Assembly (NCBI GenBank): GCA_022703565.1
Contig: JAKLDK010000007.1
Coordinates: 1 to 37,012 of the forward strand
DNA: 37,012 nucleotides
Origin: Candidatus Omnitrophota bacterium
Lineage (GTDB): Bacteria > Omnitrophota > Gorgyraeia > Zapsychrales > Zapsychraceae
Direction: 5' to 3'
The position numbers and the translations under genes were made by a program. Below the pieces are notes generated by a model. It was given only the letters and a program-made list of their open reading frames with translations. It was not told the DNA's origin and ran no database searches. This document shows positions 25,689 to 33,714 of the stretch, piece after piece (within the stretch, counting starts at the first letter, position 1; the number at the start of each line of letters is the position of its first letter).

Positions 25689-25759
25689 TGCCCTGTGGTG
25701 TAACGGTAGCACCTGAGATTCTGGATCTCATTGTTTAGGTTCGAAACCTAACGGGGCAG
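25689..25759 (+). tRNA. tRNA-Gln (CUG)
   Basis: Acceptor arms TGCCCTG and CGGGGCA pair with one G-U; the anticodon stem TGAGA/TCTCA encloses TTCTGGA, giving CUG; the T-arm is TAGGTTCGAAACCTA. The discriminator is G and CCA is not encoded. It reads CAG; a UUG-anticodon tRNA for CAA must lie elsewhere. Its last 17 bases are repeated 141 bases downstream. Confidence 0.95.
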
Positions 25760-25900
25760 TAGTTTTCTTTTGTCCCGCATTTTGCGGGACAAAAGAAAAC
25801 TACATCTCTGAAATGCGAACCTATGCGAAGCATGGGTTCCGACTGCAAGAAGTCCCAAACGTGAGCAAAACGAACATTTGGGAGAAACCTAACGGGGCAG
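25743..25900. mobile_element. 141-base hairpin element bounded by copies of the tRNA-Gln 3' end
   Basis: A 17-base direct repeat GAAACCTAACGGGGCAG lies at the tRNA 3' end (25743-25759) and again at 25884-25900. Between them stand three tandem hairpins: a perfect 20-base-pair stem (25759-25778 with 25784-25803), GAACCTATGC/GCATGGGTTC with a GAA loop (25817-25839), and TCCCAAA/TTTGGGA (25853-25883). The layout resembles attL/attR repeats left by an element that integrates at tRNA 3' ends. No integrase is encoded, so it would be a non-autonomous or decayed element. A local duplication is the alternative. Confidence 0.5.
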
Positions 25901-25917
25901 AAGAACATAACTAATTT

Positions 25918-26481
25918 ATGCTAGCTTTTTTATCTTCATTTCTTATTATCTTTATTGCGGAGATGGGCGACAAAACCCAGCTTTTGGCGATAGCTTTTGC
26001 TTCAAAATACAAAATTTACCAAGTTATTATCGCCATATCTTTGGCTACTTTTATATGTAATGCGATAGCTGTTTTGTTGGGCGGTTTCTTAGTCGCAGTT
26101 GTTCCTTTAGATATAATTTCGTTTCTGGCCGCAGTGTCTTTTATTTGCTTCGGCATATGGACATTACGCGAGAAGGGTACTGATAGGGCAAAAGAAACAA
26201 ACTCTAATCTCGGACCGTTTTTAACTGTTTTGTTTGCTTTTTTATTCGCTGAGCTCGGAGACAAAACTCAATTGGCAACAATTAGCTTGGTTGTTGAGTA
26301 TAAAAACATACTGGGAGTTTTATTGGGAGCAACGGCGGGAATGATTTTATCCAACGTAGTAGGAATGATTGTTGGACTTTTGCTCAAGAAGCATTTACCG
26401 GAAAAAGTTATTAAATGGATCTCAGCCTTAATATTTATTTTCTTCGGGATTTTCGGTCTTACTAGGCTATTGTTTTTTTAA
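25918..26481 (+). CDS. GDT1/TMEM165 family (UPF0016) cation exporter, probably Mn2+
   Basis: The 187-residue membrane protein has six predicted helices in two repeats, each with the family motif: EMGDKTQLLA (about 15-24) and ELGDKTQLAT (about 114-123). The acidic residues in these motifs bind the transported cation; bacterial members (MneA) export Mn2+. The preceding 17 bases follow directly on the tRNA-derived repeat and show no strong ribosome binding site. No yybP-ykoY manganese riboswitch was recognised upstream. The gene converges on the permease gene with only 8 bases between stops. Confidence 0.92.
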   Translation: MLAFLSSFLIIFIAEMGDKTQLLAIAFASKYKIYQVIIAISLATFICNAIAVLLGGFLVAVVPLDIISFLAAVSFICFGIWTLREKGTDRAKETNSNLGPFLTVLFAFLFAELGDKTQLATISLVVEYKNILGVLLGATAGMILSNVVGMIVGLLLKKHLPEKVIKWISALIFIFFGIFGLTRLLFF

Positions 26482-26489
26482 ATGGGTAG

Positions 26490-27758
26490 TTACCCCCAAA
26501 CAATCCATACGAAAAAATATGCCGTACTTACTGCTGCCAAAGTAAACGGCAAACCGACTTTTATAAAATCTTTAAAATGAACGTTAATGCCCTCTTTTTT
26601 TAATAATCCGCAAGCTACAATATTGGCTGAGGCTCCAATCGGAGTGATGTTTCCGCCTAAACTAGCGCCGATTAAAAGCCCGAATAAAAACAAATATGGT
26701 TGAATGTGAAGATTATTAGCCATTGTGATTGCAACCGGAAGCATAGCCGCCAGGAAAGGAACATTATCTACAAAGGCGGAAACGATAACCGCAACAACTA
26801 CGATTAAAGTATAACCGAAGAAAATATTTGTTCCGACTAAATCCGATAAGGCCAGGGCAATTTTCTCAATCCAGCCGGTTGAAGTAAGGCTTCCGACGAT
26901 AATAAAGACTCCCATCAAAAAGAAGGTTGTATCCCAATCCAAACGTTTAAGCCCTTTCCAAAGATTTTCTTTTAAGAATAATTTCTGCCAGACAACGCAA
27001 ATCACCGCGGCGATCATGCAAATAATTCCGGCTAAAGAAGAAAAGCCGGTATCAAAGAAGGAAGAAAGAGCTAAGGATATAATCAGAGCAACTAAAACGA
27101 TTGTCGGAAAGAAAGAGTTTACTTTTTCAGTTGGAATCAGTTCGAGCTTTTCTTTGTTGCTTTTAAAGAAATGATGCAGAACAAAGAAGGAAGCAATAGC
27201 TCCTAATTCAACAGCAAAGAAAATGCTGGGACGACCCTTGTAAGAGAAGAAATCCATAAAATTCATTTTGGCAAAACCTCCTAAAAGCATGCTGGGAGGA
27301 TCGCCAATCAAAGTAGCCGACCCTTGTAAATTGCTTGATATAGCGATTGCAATTAACATATTCATTGGATTAATCTTAAGTTTTTTCGCTAAGGAGAGAG
27401 CTATGGGCGCAACAATCAAAACAGTTGCCACGTTTTCTACGAAAGCAGAAATAAAACCAGTTAAGGCGCAAATAAAAAGAATAGCCCAGCAGGTATTCTT
27501 GGCTTTATTAACAATGATTTCAGCCAAATAAGCTGGCATACGGCTTTCCATAAAGATATCAGCGACGAAAAGAGTTCCGACAAAAATACCCATAACGTTC
27601 CAGTTAATAGCATAAAAAGCCTCTTTCATGGATAAAGCGCCTAAGATTATTAAGAGAAGGCTAGAGGCAACAGCGACTATAGTTCTTTTGTGAGGTAAAA
27701 TAACAAACAAAATATAGGCTAGAATAAAAATACTTAAAGCAACAAGCTCTTTTGGCAT
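26490..27758 (-). CDS. ArsB/NhaD (ion transporter superfamily) permease
   Basis: This 422-residue polytopic membrane protein has about 11-12 hydrophobic segments and the family's duplicated layout. Typical motifs are FVENVATVLIVAPIALSLA with SNLQGSATLIGDPPSMLLG in the first half, and FVDNVPFLAAMLPVA with GGNITPIGASANIVACG in the second. Such proteins are anion or Na+/H+ transporters (ArsB, NhaD, CitM relatives); the substrate cannot be told and no arsR or arsC is adjacent. The ATG at 27758 follows AAAGGAG by 8 bases; TTG at 27764 is in frame but too close. It is one of few leftward genes here. Confidence 0.9.
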   Translation of the reverse strand: MPKELVALSIFILAYILFVILPHKRTIVAVASSLLLIILGALSMKEAFYAINWNVMGIFVGTLFVADIFMESRMPAYLAEIIVNKAKNTCWAILFICALTGFISAFVENVATVLIVAPIALSLAKKLKINPMNMLIAIAISSNLQGSATLIGDPPSMLLGGFAKMNFMDFFSYKGRPSIFFAVELGAIASFFVLHHFFKSNKEKLELIPTEKVNSFFPTIVLVALIISLALSSFFDTGFSSLAGIICMIAAVICVVWQKLFLKENLWKGLKRLDWDTTFFLMGVFIIVGSLTSTGWIEKIALALSDLVGTNIFFGYTLIVVVAVIVSAFVDNVPFLAAMLPVAITMANNLHIQPYLFLFGLLIGASLGGNITPIGASANIVACGLLKKEGINVHFKDFIKVGLPFTLAAVSTAYFFVWIVWG

Positions 27759-27780
27759 AATCAAACTCCTTTAGAGCTTT

Positions 27781-27808
27781 ATTTTAGAGAAAGAGTTCTT
27801 AATGTCAA
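27781..27808 (-). promoter_or_regulatory. Promoter of the ArsB/NhaD-type permease gene
   Basis: On the minus strand TTGACA (27808-27803), a 16-base spacer and TAAAAT (27786-27781), about 22 bases before the ATG. Confidence 0.65.
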
Positions 27809-27878
27809 ATGAAATCGGAAACTTAGCCGCCTGTAATCGGCAACCTATTTAGCCAGGGGTAAGGTTAATACTAATTTG

Positions 27879-27907
27879 TTGCAAAACACCTCGGGTTAAG
27901 TTATTAT
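27879..27907 (+). promoter_or_regulatory. Promoter of glnS, probably giving a leaderless transcript
   Basis: TTGCAA (27879-27884), a 17-base spacer and TATTAT (27902-27907). The glnS ATG at 27919 is only 11 bases after the -10, so the transcript would have about five or fewer leader bases, and no Shine-Dalgarno is present. Confidence 0.6.
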
Positions 27908-27918
27908 TTGTAATAACT

Positions 27919-29616
27919 ATGAGCGAATTACACGACAAAAATAACGAATCTTTGGACTTTATTCGGCAGAAAGTTGCTGATGATTTGAAGTCGGGTAAGA
28001 ATAACGGGAAAGTTTTAACCCGTTTCCCGCCGGAACCAAACGGATATTTGCATATCGGCCATGCCAAATCAATTTGCCTGAATTTTGGCGTTGCCCGTGA
28101 ATTTAATGGTTTATGCAATCTGCGTTTTGATGATACTAATCCCACCAAAGAAGAACAAGAATATGTAGATTCAATAAAAGATGCGGTTAAATGGCTGGGT
28201 TTTGATTGGGGCAACCGTGAGTTTTATGCTTCCGATTATTTTGAGAAAATTTATGGGTTTGCGATAGAACTTATTAAAAAAGGAAAAGCTTTTGTTTGTG
28301 ATTTGACGCCGGATGAAATTCGAAAATTCAGAGGGACATTGACGGAAGGCGGCAAAGAGAGCCCTTTTCGTAATCGCTCTCTCGAGGAGAACCTAAGGCT
28401 TTTTGAAGAAATGCGCCAAGGCAAATATAAAGACGGAGAAAAAGTTTTAAGAGCCAAGATTGATATGAATTCCGGGAATATTAATATGCGCGACCCGGTT
28501 ATTTACCGCATTTTGCATACGCCCCACAATCGTACCGGGAATAAATGGTGCATATACCCGATGTATGATTTTGCTCACGCGCTTTCTGATTCTATTGAAG
28601 GGATAACTCATTCTTTGTGTACGCTTGAATTTGAAGATCACCGGCCTTTGTATAATTGGATTTTAGAAAATTTATCTGTGTCTTCTCATCCTGAGCAAAC
28701 TGAATTTGCCCGGCTTAATATGAATTATACGGTAATGAGCAAGCGCAAGCTTCTTTTTTTAGTCGAAAAAGGGCTAGTGTCGGGGTGGGATGACCCCAGG
28801 ATGCCGACGATAGTTGGAATGCGGCGGCGTGGTTATTTGCCTCAATCAATACGCAATTTTTGCGATGTGATCGGAATTGCCAAAAGAGAAAATGTTATTG
28901 ATATCGAGCTTTTAGAGCATTGTTTGCGGGAAGATTTGAACAAGCAAGCATTGCGGGTAATGGGAGTTTTACGGCCAATAAAAGTTGTGATTGATAATTA
29001 TCCGGACAATAATGGCGAAGAGCTGGAAGCAATTAACAATCCGGAAGATTTATCTGCCGGAACCAGGAAAATTAAATTTTCAAAAGTAATTTATATTGAA
29101 CGAGATGACTTTTCCGAGAATCCGCCTAAGAATTATTTTCGCTTATCCGTCGGAGCCGAGGTAAGATTGCGCTATGCTTATTTTATAAAATGCGTAAGCA
29201 TTATTAAAGATGACAAAACCGGTGAAATTGTTGAGCTACATTGTACATATGACCCCGCAACAAAAGGCGGAAATTCACCCGATGGGCGCAAGGTTAAAGG
29301 AACCATTCATTGGGTTAGCTCGGATAATTGCGTTGCTGCCGAAGTGCGTTTGTATGACCGTTTGTTTACCAAGGAAAATCCAGCTGAAGCCAAAGACGAA
29401 GATTTTACCAGCTTTTTAAATGATAAGTCGTTGGAAGTAATAAAGAATTGTAAGCTGGAGTCGAGTTTAAAGGCAGCTCCAAAGGGAGCTGTTTTTCAAT
29501 TTGAACGTTTGGGATATTTTTGCGTCGATCCTGATTCGCAGCCCGGTAGTATGGTTTTTAACCGTACGGTTACTCTTAAAGATACTTGGGGCAAGATTAA
29601 TCAAAAACAAAAATAA
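27919..29616 (+). CDS. glnS: Glutaminyl-tRNA synthetase
   Basis: GlnRS charges tRNA-Gln directly. The 565-residue protein has the class I signature [28 protein letters not shown], the GlnRS-specific [19 protein letters not shown] and the KMSKS motif VMSKRKL. The C-terminal two-barrel anticodon-binding domain is complete (about 340-550). Length matches the bacterial family, which was originally acquired from eukaryotes. It lies 2.2 kb after tRNA-Gln, separated by two transporter genes, and has its own promoter. Confidence 0.97.
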   Translation: MSELHDKNNESLDFIRQKVADDLKSGKNNGKVLTRFPPEPNGYLHIGHAKSICLNFGVAREFNGLCNLRFDDTNPTKEEQEYVDSIKDAVKWLGFDWGNREFYASDYFEKIYGFAIELIKKGKAFVCDLTPDEIRKFRGTLTEGGKESPFRNRSLEENLRLFEEMRQGKYKDGEKVLRAKIDMNSGNINMRDPVIYRILHTPHNRTGNKWCIYPMYDFAHALSDSIEGITHSLCTLEFEDHRPLYNWILENLSVSSHPEQTEFARLNMNYTVMSKRKLLFLVEKGLVSGWDDPRMPTIVGMRRRGYLPQSIRNFCDVIGIAKRENVIDIELLEHCLREDLNKQALRVMGVLRPIKVVIDNYPDNNGEELEAINNPEDLSAGTRKIKFSKVIYIERDDFSENPPKNYFRLSVGAEVRLRYAYFIKCVSIIKDDKTGEIVELHCTYDPATKGGNSPDGRKVKGTIHWVSSDNCVAAEVRLYDRLFTKENPAEAKDEDFTSFLNDKSLEVIKNCKLESSLKAAPKGAVFQFERLGYFCVDPDSQPGSMVFNRTVTLKDTWGKINQKQK

Positions 29617-29693
29617 GGTTTTGGCAATACAAATTCTTCTGGCTTATTTTAAAATTAATGGTAAATTGTATAGAAAATAAAGGAGGAGTTACA

Positions 29694-30203
29694 ATGAATA
29701 AAAAAATAATCAGCTTAACAGTTTCTTTGGTGTTGTTTTCCGGAGTTTTAGTTTTAAGCGGAGTTGCCGCAGATAAAAAAAGTGATAAAGTTGAAACGCA
29801 AGCGCCGGATTTAGCTGCGCAAAGAGAGCAAATGCGCCAAGAAATCATGGCACAGATAGGCTTGACCGACGAACAAAAACAGCAATTAAACAAAATGCAG
29901 GAAGATTATGCTAATAAGACAAAAGAGGTCGGGCAAAAATTAGTTGAGGCAAATAAAGCATTGCGTACAGAGCTAGACCAGCAGAATTCAGATAAGAAGA
30001 ATTTAAACAAAGTTGTTTCCAATATTAAAAAGATTCAAGGCGATATGTTAGATTTGCGAATTGAGAATATTCTGGATACCAAAGCGCTTCTAACTGCCGA
30101 ACAATATACCAAATTACAACAAATAGAAGATGAGCGTAGAAAACAATTCCAGGCTAATATTAAAAGCAATATGCAGCAGCCGGATGGCTTGACTGGCAAA
30201 TAA
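29694..30203 (+). CDS. Spy/CpxP-like periplasmic protein with LTxxQ motifs
   Basis: The 169-residue protein has a signal peptide (about 1-25, ISLTVSLVLFSGVLVLSGVA, cleavage after VAA). The mature part is predicted helical and has two LTxxQ motifs, LTDEQKQQL and LTAEQYTKL, as in Spy/CpxP envelope-stress chaperones. AAAGGAGGAG lies before the ATG at 29694; an upstream ATG at 29658 precedes that site and is rejected. It is followed by a strong bidirectional terminator. Chaperone function is inferred from the motifs only. Confidence 0.85.
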   Translation: MNKKIISLTVSLVLFSGVLVLSGVAADKKSDKVETQAPDLAAQREQMRQEIMAQIGLTDEQKQQLNKMQEDYANKTKEVGQKLVEANKALRTELDQQNSDKKNLNKVVSNIKKIQGDMLDLRIENILDTKALLTAEQYTKLQQIEDERRKQFQANIKSNMQQPDGLTGK

Positions 30204-30222
30204 GAGTTTTAGCTCGAATTTT

Positions 30223-30260
30223 AAAAGGCGTATGTTTAACAACATGCGCCTTTTTTCTTT
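30223..30260. terminator. Bidirectional rho-independent terminator
   Basis: A 14-base-pair stem AAAAGGCGTATGTT/AACATGCGCCTTTT with one G-U pair and loop TAAC, followed by TTTTTTCTTTTT on the plus strand. On the minus strand the hairpin is followed by AAAATT, so it can also serve the convergent gene ending at 30261. Confidence 0.88.
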
Positions 30261-30659
30261 TTAGTATCCGTCAGATTCTGTTTTATTGATTTGAAAAGAG
30301 TTGATTTGCCATCCAACATCGCTGTCGGTGAGTTCAAAAGTCCATTCTTTCCCCGACGGCAGGGTGTTCCCGGGAGGAAAATCCAAGGAAACTGTTATAA
30401 AAGCTTTGAGCTGGCCTTTTTCTTTTTTAAATGATTTGTTTAATATTTTATAAGATTGTAAATCGTAAATTGGCGGGCATTTCTTCGGGTCTTCCCAGAA
30501 ATTAAAAACAAAAGTCAAATCATTGCTTTTCCAAAGGGATAAAACTTTGCTCGTGGTTTGTATTGCTTCCCGGCGCTTAAAGAATGGCCGGGCTAAGAAA
30601 TTAAGGGCTAATAATACAAGCGCGCTGGCAATGATGATTTTTTTTGTCCGCTGGTCCAT
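30261..30659 (-). CDS. Small membrane-anchored protein of unknown function
   Basis: I do not recognise this 132-residue protein. It has a single N-terminal membrane helix (about 8-25, IIIASALVLLALNFLA) after a short basic start, so the rest probably faces the periplasm. The soluble part has alternating strands and aromatic residues (LTFVFNFWEDPKKCPPIYD, FITVSLDFPPG) that could suit a small alpha+beta fold, but no family is clear. A good AGGAG lies 8 bases before the ATG. It is divergent from the peptidoglycan-binding lipoprotein gene. Confidence 0.8.
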   Translation of the reverse strand: MDQRTKKIIIASALVLLALNFLARPFFKRREAIQTTSKVLSLWKSNDLTFVFNFWEDPKKCPPIYDLQSYKILNKSFKKEKGQLKAFITVSLDFPPGNTLPSGKEWTFELTDSDVGWQINSFQINKTESDGY

Positions 30660-30757
30660 GGTTTATTCTCCTAATATTAAAAAAGCGAAATAATGATTTT
30701 ATTTTAGCAGAAAATATTTATATTATAAATAACAAAAAACAGGAAAATTCCAAAAGA

Positions 30758-31300
30758 ATGAAGCCAAAAACACTATTAATATTGTCTTTAATCCCGGCGA
30801 TGGCTATCTTTTACGGTTGCGATAGGGTTTATCGTATGCTGGATAAGGGTGGCGCGGAAGAAAAAGAATTGGTGGGGGAAATACTTCCTTTTGAAGACAA
30901 TGAGAAGGTCAAAGAAATACAAGCCTTGCTTAAAGTGTATGGTTATAGCCCGGGCAGTGTTGACGGTGTGCTAGGCCCTTCTACTCGAGAGGCAATCGCT
31001 AAGTTTCAAAAAGACCAAGGACTAGAAATTACCCGTTCGGTTAGCCTGGATACTTGGCAAAAACTCAATGTTTTTACTGAAAATGGTTTGGTTAAAGATG
31101 GTGAACTTAATCTAATAGAGATTCAACAGCTATTGTTTGCGGCCGGGTATAATCCCGGTAAAATTGACGGAAAGATTGGGCCGTCCACGCACAAAGCTAT
31201 AAAAGCGTTTCAAAAAGGACATAATGTACATTCTGATGGCAAAATCGGATATAAAACACTCACCTTATTGGCAAAATATTTAAAAAAAGACACGCCTTAA
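30758..31300 (+). CDS. Lipoprotein with two peptidoglycan-binding (PG_binding_1) domains
   Basis: The 180-residue protein has a lipoprotein signal with lipobox IFYGC (cysteine at about 21). Two PG_binding_1 domains follow: about 55-110 (IQALLKVYGYSPGSVDGVLG ... TREAIAKFQKDQGL) and about 125-175 (IQQLLFAAGYNPGKIDGKIG ... THKAIKAFQKGHNV). It probably links an envelope membrane to the wall; no catalytic domain is present. The start at 30758 is chosen for the signal peptide; a longer frame from 30644 has no signal peptide. No strong ribosome binding site is visible. Confidence 0.87.
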   Translation: MKPKTLLILSLIPAMAIFYGCDRVYRMLDKGGAEEKELVGEILPFEDNEKVKEIQALLKVYGYSPGSVDGVLGPSTREAIAKFQKDQGLEITRSVSLDTWQKLNVFTENGLVKDGELNLIEIQQLLFAAGYNPGKIDGKIGPSTHKAIKAFQKGHNVHSDGKIGYKTLTLLAKYLKKDTP

Positions 31301-31328
31301 CAATAGGTGTTCCCTTTTGATTAGGCTC

Positions 31329-31357
31329 TTGCAATGCCGCTTTTTTATCCATATAAT
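31329..31357 (+). promoter_or_regulatory. Promoter of the BioD-like/thiolase/nadE operon
   Basis: TTGCAA (31329-31334), a 17-base spacer and a perfect TATAAT (31352-31357). The leader to the ATG at 31421 is about 57 bases. Confidence 0.7.
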
Positions 31358-31420
31358 AATCATTTAAGATTGCTAATAATATGAATATTAATAATCGGCC
31401 AAAGAAAAACAGGAGTGCTA

Positions 31421-32530
31421 ATGAAAAAAGAGAAAAGAATAAAAAATATTTTCTTGTCATCGATACATAAAGATGCCGGAAAAACAACTGTTTCTTTAGG
31501 CCTGTATCAAGCTTTTAAGGAAAAAAACCTTAAGGCTGCTTTTATGAAGCCGGTTGGGCAGGAAGTCGTTAATGTGGGCGAATATAATATTGATAAAGAT
31601 TCATATTTGATGGCGGAAGTTTTTAAGTGCGGAAAGAAATATCGGGAAATGAGCCCGGTTACAATCGGACGAGGATTTACGGAACAGTATATTTTTAATC
31701 CCCGCAAAGAAAAATTAAGAAAAGACATTCAGCGAGCTTTTGATGTCTTAAAGAAAAATAAAGATGCGATTATTGTCGAAGGTACCGGCCATGCCGGGGT
31801 GGGTTCTGTTGTTGATGTTTCCAATGCGCAAGTTGCTAAGCTCTTGAATTCCAAGGTTATAATAATTAGCGAGGGCGGAATAGGGAAGAGTATCGACGAG
31901 ATAATGCTTAATAAAGCCTTGTTTGATTTAGAACAGGTAGAAGTTATCGGTGTTATTGTAAATAAAGTTTTACCGAGTAAATATTATAAAATAAAGAAAG
32001 TTTTAGGCCGCGGTTTGGCTAATAAGGGCATGAAGCTTTTGGGGGTATTGCCGGTCCGGCCATTATTAAGTGCTCCGACAGTTGAACAGGTTCAACACCA
32101 ATTGCAAATGCAAATCTTATGCGGCAAAGAAAGCCTGCAGCAGCGGGTAAGAAATACCATTGTTGCCGCAATGGAACCGCATAACATGGTTCATTACTTG
32201 GAAGACGGAACGCTGGTGTTGGCTTCAGGAGACAGAATTGACAATATTCTTTTAGCCGTAAGTTCCCACTTGGTTCGGGAGGGTAAGACTTTTCAAATTG
32301 CGGGTATAATTTTAACCGGTGGATTAATGCCGAATACAAAGATTATTGATTTGCTTAGGAAAAGCTCTATTCCGGTTTTGATAACTGACGACGACACATA
32401 TACTGTTGCGGCTAAGGTCGAGAATTTGATTTGTAAAATTCAGAAAACTGATAAAGATAAAATTGTCGAAGTAACCAAATTAATCAAAAAATATGTTGAT
32501 GTTAAGACGATATTAGAAAGTTTTAAATAA
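31421..32530 (+). CDS. BioD-like P-loop and DRTGG domain protein (COG0857 type)
   Basis: The 369-residue protein has an N-terminal dethiobiotin-synthetase-like P-loop domain (SSIHKDAGKTTVSL at about 13-26; VKPVGQ-like MKPVGQE) and a C-terminal DRTGG-type domain (about 215-330, with the segment AGIILTGGLMPN). Together these match the regulatory N-terminal half of long phosphotransacetylases, here without the Pta catalytic domain. DRTGG domains are thought to sense nucleotides. AGGAG lies 5 bases before the ATG. It is 1 base from the following thiolase-like gene, so the two are probably linked in acetyl-CoA metabolism; a role in biotin synthesis is less likely as no bio genes are present. Confidence 0.82.
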   Translation: MKKEKRIKNIFLSSIHKDAGKTTVSLGLYQAFKEKNLKAAFMKPVGQEVVNVGEYNIDKDSYLMAEVFKCGKKYREMSPVTIGRGFTEQYIFNPRKEKLRKDIQRAFDVLKKNKDAIIVEGTGHAGVGSVVDVSNAQVAKLLNSKVIIISEGGIGKSIDEIMLNKALFDLEQVEVIGVIVNKVLPSKYYKIKKVLGRGLANKGMKLLGVLPVRPLLSAPTVEQVQHQLQMQILCGKESLQQRVRNTIVAAMEPHNMVHYLEDGTLVLASGDRIDNILLAVSSHLVREGKTFQIAGIILTGGLMPNTKIIDLLRKSSIPVLITDDDTYTVAAKVENLICKIQKTDKDKIVEVTKLIKKYVDVKTILESFK

Positions 32531-32531
32531 T

Positions 32532-33713
32532 ATGCCTAGCCTAAAGTTAACAAAAAATATCTATATCCTTGATGGGGTAAGGACTGTTTCGAGCATTCCT
32601 TTCAAAACCCTTAAGGGTTTTAATGCGGCTCAACTAGGATCCATTTTAATCAAGGCTTTATTGAAAAGGACAAAAATAGCTAAAAATAAAATCAGCCAGG
32701 TTATTATGGGAAATGTTGTCTCCTCCGGAACAGGGCAAAATATTGCCCGTCAAATTGCTTTACTGTCCGGATTAGCGCATAGTGTTAATGCTTTCAGCGT
32801 CGATTATGTGTGTGGTTCTGGCTTGCAGGCTTTATATCTGGGGGCACAAAGCCTTGTTTGCGGTGAGGATGATTTTATTATTGTCGGAGGAGTAGAAAGC
32901 ATAACTAACGCGCCATTTCTGTTAGATAGAAAAGCTGTTTTATCAAAAGAAAAAACGGATTCCATCGATAGCTTAAAACAAGATGGTTTATATTGTAACC
33001 TTACTCAAAAGCGCATGGGAGAGCTCGCGGAAGCTTTAGCTTCGGAATATGGCATATCCCGCGAAGCGCAGGACAACTATGCTTTAAATAGCCATAAAAA
33101 AGCCTGTGCGGCACAAGAAAAAAAATCATTTAAAGGCGAGATTGTTGTTGTGAATCAAGAAGATAGCGAAGAAAAAGATGAACGTCCTCGTAAAAGATTA
33201 GGATTAGATGTTTTATCGGAATTTCCGGCAGTTTTTAAAGAAGGCGGAACCGTAACCGCGGCGAATAGTTCTGTGCCGTGCGATGGAGCGGCTTGTTTAG
33301 TGTTGGCAACGGAAAGTGCAATTAAAAAATATAATTTGAAGCCTTTAGCTAAGATTGTAGGGGTATCTTCGGTGATGATGGATCCTAACAAAACATTTGA
33401 GGCGACAGTGGCTGTTATTAATGAATGCTTAAATAATACGCAGCTTAATATCAAAAATATTGATTTGTTTGAAGTGGCGGAAGCTTTTGCTGTTCAGGCA
33501 ATATATACTCAAGAAAAACTAGGGATTCCGCCGGATAAAATGAATATCTCCGGTGGGGACGTAGCCTTAGGCCATCCTTTAGGCGCGGTAGGAGCCAGAA
33601 TCCTGGTTACTTTAATACATGCGTTAAGAAATGAAAAACTAAAAACAGGCATTGCTGCGGTTCCCTTTGGTGGTGGCGGGGCAATCGCAGTTGCTGTTGA
33701 GCAGATGAGATAA
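32532..33713 (+). CDS. Thiolase-like protein lacking two catalytic residues
   Basis: The 393-residue protein aligns end to end with acetyl-CoA acetyltransferases. The acyl-accepting cysteine is present (Cys94 in DYVCGSGLQA) and so is the catalytic histidine (His348 in GGDVALGHPLGAVGAR). However, the NEAFA motif reads VAEAFAVQ (Ala at 316) and the CxGGG motif reads AVPFGGGG, with Pro at position 378 instead of the cysteine that deprotonates substrate. Classical thiolysis or Claisen condensation is therefore doubtful. It lies between the BioD-like gene and nadE in one operon. It may be an acyltransferase, a thioesterase-like enzyme or a non-catalytic partner. Confidence 0.85.
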   Translation: MPSLKLTKNIYILDGVRTVSSIPFKTLKGFNAAQLGSILIKALLKRTKIAKNKISQVIMGNVVSSGTGQNIARQIALLSGLAHSVNAFSVDYVCGSGLQALYLGAQSLVCGEDDFIIVGGVESITNAPFLLDRKAVLSKEKTDSIDSLKQDGLYCNLTQKRMGELAEALASEYGISREAQDNYALNSHKKACAAQEKKSFKGEIVVVNQEDSEEKDERPRKRLGLDVLSEFPAVFKEGGTVTAANSSVPCDGAACLVLATESAIKKYNLKPLAKIVGVSSVMMDPNKTFEATVAVINECLNNTQLNIKNIDLFEVAEAFAVQAIYTQEKLGIPPDKMNISGGDVALGHPLGAVGARILVTLIHALRNEKLKTGIAAVPFGGGGAIAVAVEQMR

Positions 33714-33714
33714 A

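Noticed and set aside
25528-25716. 62-residue rightward frame between gltX and tRNA-Gln
   Set aside because: It runs through inverted repeats and into the tRNA gene, with no ribosome binding site or family resemblance.
25759-25803. Perfect 20-base-pair hairpin as a normal terminator of tRNA-Gln
   Set aside because: No T-run follows the stem, and it is one of three hairpins inside direct repeats, so a plain terminator does not explain it.
25759-25900. Integron attC site or CRISPR repeat
   Set aside because: A block resembling RYYYAAC is just the tRNA T-arm; no paired core sites, integron integrase, spacer array or cas genes are present.
25918-25920. Manganese (yybP-ykoY) riboswitch before the GDT1-type gene
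   Set aside because: Such genes often carry one, but the upstream region is the tRNA-derived hairpin element and lacks the conserved riboswitch core.
31260-31487. 75-residue leftward frame with a hydrophobic stretch
   Set aside because: It overlaps the ends of two supported genes on the other strand and their promoter, and lacks a ribosome binding site.
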